Under the pieces are notes generated by a model. It was not told the origin of the DNA. It made no database searches and saw nothing but the letters and a program-made list of their open reading frames with translations. The translations under genes and the position numbers were made by a program. Below are positions 58,020 to 64,000 of a stretch of 64,000 nt of DNA, piece after piece (position 1 is the first letter of the stretch; every line of letters starts with the position of its first letter). Origin of the DNA: Streptoverticillium olivoreticuli subsp. olivoreticuli (GTDB taxonomy: Bacteria; Actinomycetota; Actinomycetes; Streptomycetales; Streptomycetaceae); assembly GCF_003391135.1 (NCBI RefSeq), contig NZ_CP031455.1:6184001-6248000 (forward strand), written 5' to 3'.

Positions 58020-59384
58020 TCAGGCGGGCGTCTCCTGACTCTCGTCCGCCGCCGCGAAGCCGGGCACCCACGCCTCCATCTCGTCTCTCAGCCGCACGGT
58101 CGCACCCAGCTGACACAGCACTCCGATGGTGCTGGTCGTCACCCGGTGTATCAGCAGATAGGCCGGTGGCAGATTGAGCTGCCGCCCCAGCTGATAGGCG
58201 GGCGAGCGCGGATCGGCGATCCGCGTCGCCTGGGCGCGCATCCAGCCCCGGGTGAAGGTGAACTCCGCCACCTGGGCGGGCTCGATGATCGGCAGCAGAT
58301 AATCCAGCACCGCCCCGGGGTCCAGCTCGATCTCCGGCTTGACGAACCCCTCGTCCCGCAGCAGCTCGTGGACCGCCTCCGCGTCGCCGTCCAGCGTCAG
58401 CCGCAGCGCCGTGCCGATCGTCGGCGGCAGCCCCTGCGGCAGCCGGTCCACCGTGCCGAAGTCCAGCACGCCCAGCCGCCACTTCTCCGGCGGGCCGTCG
58501 GGGGCGTCCCCGGTCAGCAGCCGGAAATTGCCCGGGTGCGGATCGGCGTGCAGCAACCCGGTGCGCGCCGCGCCCGAGAAGAGGAAGCGCGCCAGCAGCT
58601 GACCGGCCCGGTCCCGCTGCTCCTGGGTGCCGTCCGCTATCACCTCGGACAGCGGCACCCCTTCCATCCACTCCGTGACCAGCACCTGATCGCTCTGGTG
58701 CACCACCTCCGGGACGGTCACATCCGGATCGCTCGCGAACTCCCGGGCGTGCGCCGCCTGCGCGCGGGCCTCCAGCTCGTAGTCCAGCTCCTCGGCCACC
58801 CGGTCGCGGAGCTCGGAGATGAGCGGCTTGATGTCTATGCCCGGGATCAGCGGCCCCAGCAGCCGGGCGAAGCGCCCCAATTGGGTGAGGTCGGACAGCA
58901 GTGCCTCGCCCGCGCCCGGGTACTGCACCTTCACGGCAACCTCGCGCCCGTCGTGCCAGACCGCCCGGTGCACCTGCCCGATCGACGCGGCCGCCGCGGG
59001 CTGGTCCTCGAACTCCTCGAACAGCTCCCGCCAGTTTGGGCCGAGCCGCTCCGCCAGCGCCGCGTGCACCGACTTCGTCGGCATCGGAGGGGCCGCCTCC
59101 TGAAGCTTGGTCAGCGCCGCCCGATAGGGGCCCGCCACCTGCTCCGGGAGCGCCGACTCAAAGACGGACAACGCCTGACCCAGCTTCATCGCACCCCCCT
59201 TGAGCTGGCCCAGGGTCGCGAACAGCTGCTCGGCCGTGCGCTGCTGCAACTCCGTGGCGATCAGCTCCGCGGACCGGCCGCCGATGCGTTTGCCGAGCCC
59301 GAGCGCCGTGCGCCCCGCGAACCCCAACGGCAGCGCGGCCAACTTGGCGGTACGTGTGACCGCCTTGCGGGGTAGATCGGACAT
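58020..59384 (-). CDS. ABC1/ADCK (UbiB-like) atypical kinase
   Basis: The 454-aa protein has the AarF/ADCK motifs in order: K-x-G-Q in GGAMKLGQALS, the Ala-rich loop AAASIGQVH, VAVKVQYPG, EELDYELEA, HADPHPGN and VLDFGTVD. These proteins are atypical ATPases/kinases linked to isoprenoid-quinone metabolism. Its place beside whiB7 matches Rv3197, whose product has been tied to macrolide tolerance. No membrane segment is evident. The start chosen has GGAGGG four bases upstream; a start four codons earlier lacks one. Confidence 0.92.
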   Translation of the reverse strand: MSDLPRKAVTRTAKLAALPLGFAGRTALGLGKRIGGRSAELIATELQQRTAEQLFATLGQLKGGAMKLGQALSVFESALPEQVAGPYRAALTKLQEAAPPMPTKSVHAALAERLGPNWRELFEEFEDQPAAAASIGQVHRAVWHDGREVAVKVQYPGAGEALLSDLTQLGRFARLLGPLIPGIDIKPLISELRDRVAEELDYELEARAQAAHAREFASDPDVTVPEVVHQSDQVLVTEWMEGVPLSEVIADGTQEQRDRAGQLLARFLFSGAARTGLLHADPHPGNFRLLTGDAPDGPPEKWRLGVLDFGTVDRLPQGLPPTIGTALRLTLDGDAEAVHELLRDEGFVKPEIELDPGAVLDYLLPIIEPAQVAEFTFTRGWMRAQATRIADPRSPAYQLGRQLNLPPAYLLIHRVTTSTIGVLCQLGATVRLRDEMEAWVPGFAAADESQETPA

Positions 59385-59426
59385 GCGACCCTCCAACTAG
59401 CTGAACAGCCACGCCGCGGACGGCGG

Positions 59427-60689
59427 TTACCTGCTCATTGTCCCGTGCGGTGCCCCCGCGGCCGAGGCATATCCGGGATCCGGAGATCCCGCCGCGCCGC
59501 ACGGGCACCGCGGATGCGGCTCGACGGGCCGCGGGGACCAGGCCGGGCCCGGCAGGGCCAGCTCCAGCCGCACCCCCGCGCTCGCCGGGGACCCGCCGTC
59601 GAGGAAGGACAGCGCCCGCCCCACGGTCAGCCCCGCCACAACCGTGGCCAGTGCCATGTCGCACGACGGTACCCCCGAGCCACGGCCGGACCGCCACTGG
59701 GCGAGCATCCGGGGCCAGGCCGGATCCCGCTCGGCCCGCCCGAGCTCCACACAGCCCGCGCACGCCGACCCGCCGGGCACCACCAGCGGCCCCACCACTC
59801 CGGTGGCTTCCAGGACGCCCGCGTACATATGGGGAGTTCCGGACAGGACGAGCTCCTCCGCGGCCGCCGGGTCGGGGGCATAGGCGGCGAGCCCGTCACG
59901 CGGGGCGAACACCACCAGGGCCAGCGGGGGCTCGGCACCGGCGCCACCCGGGGAGCGTGGCCGCGGACCCGGCGCGGCCTGCCGGACCACCCGCCGCGCG
60001 GCGCCATCGCGACGCTCCCCGATCCGCTCGAAACCCACACCGCCCGGGCCCACGTCCCAAGGTTCCACACAGCCGCCGTCCTGGACGTCGACCTGTCCCA
60101 CCCCCGACGCCGACAGCAGTGCCGCGACGGCCGCGCCCACCCGTCCGGCGCCGCGCACCTGCACCCGCAGCGCACGGCGGGCGGCCATGATCCCCATCGC
60201 CGCCCCCGCGCCGGCGTGGAGGACGGACAAGGAGGCCAGGTCCGGCCGCAGCCGCTCCAGCGCCGGACCCTGGTCGCGCAAGGCAGCGGCACCTCCGCCC
60301 CCGGCCCGTGGGTCGTCGAGCAGCCCGGCCCGGGTCAACCGCTCGACCAGGGCGTCGGCCCGCCCCTCGGGCAGGCCGACGGCTCTGGCCTCCTCCCTGA
60401 GCAGTGGCATGCCGCGTGTCCCGTCCAGCAGGGGCAGGAAGCTGCCCGTCGCCGTGTCCACCGGCCCGACGGCCACCGCGTGCGCGGGAGCCACGCCGAA
60501 CTGCACCGTGTCCCGATTGCGCCAGCTCCGGCGCAGCGCGGGTTTGAGCATCGGGTGCGCGCGGTCCGGCTGGGTGGGGCCCGGCGGCGCGGAGCTCGTA
60601 TCCCCGGCGCCCGGAGCCGTCCGCGGGGAGCCGGGCCGCGTGACACCGTCCCACGCGGTGTCCGCGCACGTCGTTGCGTTCCTCTGCAT
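59427..60689 (-). CDS. ThiF-family protein with RRE-like (cyclodehydratase-type) N-terminal domain
   Basis: The 420-aa protein starts with about 45 disordered residues. Residues 47-126 (MLKPALRRSWRNRDTVQFGV ...) resemble the peptide-binding RRE domain at the start of TOMM cyclodehydratase partners. Residues 150-400 form a ThiF/E1-like Rossmann domain with GAGRVG (180-185) and probable zinc cysteines CAGC and CPCG. No Walker-type or catalytic residues beyond that are clear. The gene sits where Rv3196 does in M. tuberculosis, without a YcaO gene or precursor peptide nearby. GGAGGGGGAAG precedes the ATG. Confidence 0.78.
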   Translation of the reverse strand: MQRNATTCADTAWDGVTRPGSPRTAPGAGDTSSAPPGPTQPDRAHPMLKPALRRSWRNRDTVQFGVAPAHAVAVGPVDTATGSFLPLLDGTRGMPLLREEARAVGLPEGRADALVERLTRAGLLDDPRAGGGGAAALRDQGPALERLRPDLASLSVLHAGAGAAMGIMAARRALRVQVRGAGRVGAAVAALLSASGVGQVDVQDGGCVEPWDVGPGGVGFERIGERRDGAARRVVRQAAPGPRPRSPGGAGAEPPLALVVFAPRDGLAAYAPDPAAAEELVLSGTPHMYAGVLEATGVVGPLVVPGGSACAGCVELGRAERDPAWPRMLAQWRSGRGSGVPSCDMALATVVAGLTVGRALSFLDGGSPASAGVRLELALPGPAWSPRPVEPHPRCPCGAAGSPDPGYASAAGAPHGTMSR

Positions 60690-60859
60690 GGTCTTCCCCC
60701 TCCGTCGGCCTCCAGAGTGGGCCTCCCGGCGGTGCGCCGCGCGAAGTTATCCACAAGCGCTGGGTGATTGTCGTACAAGCCGTGCACTCTCCGGTGTCTT
60801 TCCCCCGACAAGGAGCGATGGGCGGGACTTCACGCGCCGCCAGCGGGTAACGTCGGGGC

Positions 60860-61456
60860 GTGCCCGTCGATCCTCTGCACAGTGCCGCAAGACCACCGCG
60901 CAGCATTCCGAGCCCGCTGACCAGCGGATCGGATACCAGTGCGGTCGAGGTCAGACGGAGCGCGCGCCGCCGCAGAACGGTCTCCGCGTACCGCGAGGGG
61001 GACCGGACCGTCGTGCTGATCCCCGCCCGGATGTCGGATGCGGAGGAGCAGCGCTGGGTGACGGTGATGCTCGACAAGCTCGCTGCCCAGGAGAGCAAGC
61101 GGATGCTCGGCGACGCCGAGCTCGCCGACCGGGCGGGGCGGCTCTCGGCGCAGTATCTCGGCGGCCGGGCCCGCCCGGAGACGGTCCGCTGGGTGACCAA
61201 TCAGAACACCCGCTGGGGTTCGTGCACCCCGGCCGAGGGCAGCATCCGCCTCTCGCACCGGCTGAAGGGCATGCCGGAGTACGTCGTGGACTATGTGCTG
61301 CTCCACGAGTTGGCGCATCTGCTCGTCCCCGGGCACGGGCCCGGATTCTGGCGGCTCCTGGAGGCGTATCCGCGGACCGAGCGCGCCCGTGGATACCTCG
61401 AAGGTGTGGTCGCCGCCGACCGGTTGCCCCATCTTCCCGCGGCGCGCAGCGAATAG
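60860..61456 (+). CDS. YgjP-like (DUF45/M48) metallopeptidase
   Basis: The 198-aa protein matches YgjP-type metallopeptidases: VEVRRSARRRRTVSAYREG, NQNTRWGSCTPAEGSIRLS (RWGSC is diagnostic), and the zinc site HELAH (H149, E150, H153) followed by GHGPGFW. Substrates are unknown; it acts in the cytosol. The GTG start comes six bases after TAACGT, so the mRNA is probably leaderless. It is divergent from the ThiF gene. Confidence 0.88.
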   Translation: MPVDPLHSAARPPRSIPSPLTSGSDTSAVEVRRSARRRRTVSAYREGDRTVVLIPARMSDAEEQRWVTVMLDKLAAQESKRMLGDAELADRAGRLSAQYLGGRARPETVRWVTNQNTRWGSCTPAEGSIRLSHRLKGMPEYVVDYVLLHELAHLLVPGHGPGFWRLLEAYPRTERARGYLEGVVAADRLPHLPAARSE

Positions 61457-61489
61457 CGCGAACGCGTTTCGGCCCGGGTGCGAACGGCC

Positions 61490-61512
61490 CGGAGCCGTAA
61501 GGGTCCGGCTCA
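61490..61512 (+). terminator. Weak terminator-like hairpin after the YgjP gene
   Basis: GAGCCG and CGGCTC form a 6-bp stem around a nine-base loop, 35 bases after the stop codon. TAGCCT at 61518-61523 just beyond it could be the -10 of the next operon. Confidence 0.35.
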
Positions 61513-61570
61513 GCCGTTAGCCTGACGCAACGCATTCATCACACGTTCGGATGGGGGACGGTCGTTACGC

Positions 61571-63292
61571 ATGGCCAGGGAATTCCAGCGCGGCCACAAG
61601 GCCAAGATCAGTGATCTGACGGCGGGGACCGATCTGTACGTGGGTGTGCAGATCGCCGGCCCCGGCCTGACCTTCGACATCAGCTGCTTCGGCCTCGACG
61701 CCCAGGAGCGGCTGTCCGACGACCGGTACTTCATCTTCTTCAACCAGCCGGAGTCGCCCGAGGGCGCCATTCGGCAACTCGGCGCGCAGGCCGGTGACAC
61801 GGAATCCTTCCGCGTCACGCTCGACCGGATTCCCGCGCACGTGCGGAAACTGACCTTCACGGCCACCGTCGACGGCGCCGGCCAGATGTCGCAGATCGGG
61901 CCCGGGTATCTCCGCGTCGTCGCCGGCGGCGAGGAAGTCGCGCGCTACTCCTTCACCGGCGCGGAATTCAGCACCGAACGCGCGGTGATGCTCGCCGACT
62001 TCTATATGAAGGACTTCTGGCGGTTCGCCGCCGTGGGACAGGGCTTCGACGGCGGACTGGAAGCGCTCCTCAAGAATTTCGGCGGCGAGGTGCTGGACGA
62101 GGAGCCCGAGCCCGCCCAGGCACCGGCCCCCGTGTCCGCCCCCGCTCCCGCCCCCGCCTTCGCGCCCCCGGCGCAGGCCGCGGCGCCTCCCGCCTTCGCG
62201 GCCCCGGCCCAGCAGGGACCGCCACCGCCCCCGAGCGCGCCGCAGGCCCCTTTCCAGACCCCGCCGCCCCCGGCGCCCGCGCCCCCGTACCAGCACCGGA
62301 CCCCGCCGCCGCAGGGCAGCACCCCGCCCCCGGCGCCCTCCTCCCCGCAGATGCACGCGGCGCCCACGCTCGCCGCGCCGATCGCCCCGCCCGGTTACTT
62401 CGCCGAGCACGGTGGCGGCGCGCTCGGCGGTCAGCTCCCGCACCCGCCCGGCCCGCCGGGAGCGCCCGGTCAGCACGCTCCGTACGGCCGGCAGCAGCCG
62501 GGCGGGTACGGATACCCCGGCCCGCCGCCGCAGCCCTACGGCGTGTCTCCGCAGGCGGCGCCCCAGCAGGGTGTGCCCTACCCCGGCCGGCCCGCGCCGT
62601 ACGGCCAGGCCGCGCCCGGCGCCTCCGCGTCGGGCGGTGCCCAGGCGGCCTTCGAGAAGTACCGCGAAGTGCCCACCGGGCAGCGGTGGACGCTCCAGAA
62701 CTCCAAGCTCGTCCGCGTCGACCTCGGAGTCGACCAGCAGCCCGTGCTGGCCCGGCAGGGCAGCATGGTGCTCTACCAGGGCAAGGTCGACTTCGGCTAC
62801 AAGGGCGCGGGCTTCGCCGGGCGCATCATGGGCAATGTCACCGGCCAGGAGATGCAGCTGATGCGCTGCACCGGCCGCGGACAGGTCTTCCTGGCCGAGA
62901 ACTCCGCCCATGTGCACCCGATCGAGCTCCAGGGCGACGCCATCTGCGTCTCCGCGGACGCGGTGCTCGCCTTCGACGAGTCGCTCCAGCACGAGGTCCG
63001 CCGGATCGAGGGCCACGGCATCCCCGGCGGCGCCCTGTTCACCATGCAGTTCCAGGGCCACGGCACCGTCGTCGTCAAGACCCACGGGGTTCCCGTAGTG
63101 CTGCCGGTCACCCCGACGACCTACGCGGACAGCAACGCCGTCGTCGCCTGGTCCGCCGCCGCACAGGTGATCATTTCCAGCCAGGTGCGGCTGCGCCGCA
63201 ACTCCTACCCGGGCCACAGCGGAGAGACCGTGAACCTCCAATTCCGCGGCGCGCCCGGCAATTTCATCGTCGTCCAGCCCTACGAGGTCTGA
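61571..63292 (+). CDS. TerD-AIM24 fusion protein
   Basis: The 573-aa protein has a TerD domain at about 1-175 (DLYVGVQIAGPGLTFDISCFGLD, MLADFYMKDFWRF), a Pro/Ala/Gln-rich linker at about 178-355, and an AIM24 beta-domain at about 360-573 (GSMVLYQGKVDF, ENSAHVHPIELQG, HGIPGGALFTMQFQG). TerD domains bind Ca2+ and form membrane-linked stress complexes; AIM24 is a beta-solenoid-like domain first named in yeast mitochondria. The canonical TerD Ca2+ ligands look partly absent. GGGGGA stands 13 bases before the ATG. An AIM24 gene follows 11 bases later. Confidence 0.88.
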   Translation: MAREFQRGHKAKISDLTAGTDLYVGVQIAGPGLTFDISCFGLDAQERLSDDRYFIFFNQPESPEGAIRQLGAQAGDTESFRVTLDRIPAHVRKLTFTATVDGAGQMSQIGPGYLRVVAGGEEVARYSFTGAEFSTERAVMLADFYMKDFWRFAAVGQGFDGGLEALLKNFGGEVLDEEPEPAQAPAPVSAPAPAPAFAPPAQAAAPPAFAAPAQQGPPPPPSAPQAPFQTPPPPAPAPPYQHRTPPPQGSTPPPAPSSPQMHAAPTLAAPIAPPGYFAEHGGGALGGQLPHPPGPPGAPGQHAPYGRQQPGGYGYPGPPPQPYGVSPQAAPQQGVPYPGRPAPYGQAAPGASASGGAQAAFEKYREVPTGQRWTLQNSKLVRVDLGVDQQPVLARQGSMVLYQGKVDFGYKGAGFAGRIMGNVTGQEMQLMRCTGRGQVFLAENSAHVHPIELQGDAICVSADAVLAFDESLQHEVRRIEGHGIPGGALFTMQFQGHGTVVVKTHGVPVVLPVTPTTYADSNAVVAWSAAAQVIISSQVRLRRNSYPGHSGETVNLQFRGAPGNFIVVQPYEV

Positions 63293-63303
63293 GGGAGCCC
63301 GAA

Positions 63304-63993
63304 ATGACCATGCATCAGACACCGTTCGCGGGCCATGCCCCGACCCCCGTCGTGGCGCGCATGGAGAACCACGGCAGCAACATGCTGAAGGTCGCCATGC
63401 AGTCCGGCCACGACCTGTTCGCCCGGACGGGCTCGATGATCGCGTACGAGGGCTACGTCCAGTACGAGGCGAACCCGCCCGCCCTCCGGCAGATGGCCTC
63501 CCAGTGGCTCACCGGAGAGGGCATGCCGCTGATGAAGTGCCACGGCGACGGGCTGCTCTACCTCGCCGACTACGGCGCGGACGTCGTCTGCCTCCAGCTC
63601 GACGGGGACTCGCTCTCCGTCAACGGCACCAACATCCTCGCCTTCGACGCCCACCTGCAGTGGGGCGTGCAGCGCGTGAAGGGGATGGCGAAGTTCGCGG
63701 GGCAGGGCCTGTTCAACGTGGCCGTCTCCGGCACCGGGTGGGTGGCGCTCACCTCCCGCGGCACCCCGATCGTCGTCGACTGCGGCCGTGGCGACGACGA
63801 GACCTATGTGGACCCCGACGCGCTCGTCGCCTGGTCCACCGGCCTCAAGATGAAGGGGAAGCGCAGCTTCAAGGCCTCCTCCATGATCGGCCGGGGCAGT
63901 GGCGAGGCCTATCAACTGGGCTTCTCCGGCCAGGGATTCGTGGTCGTACAGCCCAGCGAGGACAGCACTGACCGGCTCCGGGCGCGGGGCTGA
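63304..63993 (+). CDS. AIM24-family protein
   Basis: The 229-aa protein is a stand-alone AIM24 domain: VARMENHGSNMLKVAMQSGHDLFARTGSMIAYEG (GSMIAYEG is typical), LYLADYGADVVCLQLDGD, AGQGLFNVAVSGTG and a final GEAYQLGFSGQGFVVVQPSE. GAGGGAG precedes the start and the gene is 11 bases behind the TerD-AIM24 fusion, so they form an operon that probably continues beyond the window with further AIM24 copies. Function unknown; with TerD it may form a membrane-associated stress complex. Confidence 0.85.
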   Translation: MTMHQTPFAGHAPTPVVARMENHGSNMLKVAMQSGHDLFARTGSMIAYEGYVQYEANPPALRQMASQWLTGEGMPLMKCHGDGLLYLADYGADVVCLQLDGDSLSVNGTNILAFDAHLQWGVQRVKGMAKFAGQGLFNVAVSGTGWVALTSRGTPIVVDCGRGDDETYVDPDALVAWSTGLKMKGKRSFKASSMIGRGSGEAYQLGFSGQGFVVVQPSEDSTDRLRARG

Positions 63994-64000
63994 GGGGGAG

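Noticed and set aside
59427..60689. A RiPP (thiazole/oxazole-modified peptide) gene cluster
   Set aside because: Apart from the ThiF/RRE-like protein there is no YcaO enzyme, oxidase, precursor peptide or exporter; neighbours are conserved core genes.

Overview
The window is chromosomal DNA from a very GC-rich actinomycete, almost certainly Streptomyces or a close relative. The support is third-codon-position GC close to saturation, frequent GTG starts, ATGA/GTGA gene overlaps, many apparently leaderless genes, and Streptomyces-type families (a WblC/WhiB7 regulator, DUF3107, DUF3152, AdnA/AdnB, TerD-AIM24). I see no rRNA, tRNA, insertion sequence, prophage or CRISPR array. Most of the stretch reads as core chromosome.

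Layout. 1-8.7 kb: the N-terminal part of an Mrp-type Fe-S carrier ATPase, a DUF1003 membrane protein and a soluble MgtE-N/CBS protein, a lipoprotein, an EamA transporter, the Mg2+ channel CorA, a SUFU-domain protein, a small zinc-ribbon protein and a PHP phosphoesterase. 8.9-12.7 kb: MarC, a 50-aa conserved-looking small protein, an NYN-domain protein, a double VOC protein and an alpha/beta hydrolase, followed by a 576-bp gene-free stretch full of hairpin repeats. 13.3-21.4 kb: a DEAD-box RNA helicase with a ten-repeat basic tail, a ferritin-like protein, a small membrane protein, DUF3107, a TetR regulator, an acidic small protein, a hydrolase, a DUF3152 membrane metallopeptidase and a candidate 30-aa gene. 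21.6-26.9 kb: a peptide ABC importer operon. 27.1-31.5 kb: a tightly coupled cluster of PelF-like glycosyltransferase, membrane protein, sugar epimerase and Spherulin-4/GH114-like hydrolase, which looks like a reduced Pel-type exopolysaccharide system. 31.6-40.5 kb: MoeZ (sulfur carrier activation), two secreted lipoprotein hydrolases, and a molybdate uptake operon (ModE-like regulator, ModA, ModBC fusion). Molybdenum cofactor synthesis and molybdate uptake therefore lie close together. 40.6-43.4 kb: a large LPG-synthase-like membrane protein with an embedded kinase-like domain.

43.6-61.5 kb is a genome-maintenance and redox island: a Cys-less alkyltransferase-like protein, AdnA and AdnB (double-strand-break resection), a dipeptidase, NudC, a mycoredoxin, UvrD2, the wblC antibiotic-response regulator behind a uORF/attenuator leader, an ABC1 kinase, a ThiF protein with an RRE-like N-terminus, and a YgjP-like metallopeptidase. 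61.6-64 kb: a TerD-AIM24 fusion and a second AIM24 protein.

The order rhlE-type helicase, ferritin-like, membrane protein, DUF3107, TetR, DUF3152, moeZ, MGMT-like, adnA, adnB, nudC, mycoredoxin, uvrD2, whiB7, ABC1, ThiF mirrors Mycobacterium tuberculosis Rv3211 down to Rv3196. The peptide importer, the exopolysaccharide cluster, the hydrolases and the mod operon look like insertions into this old backbone.
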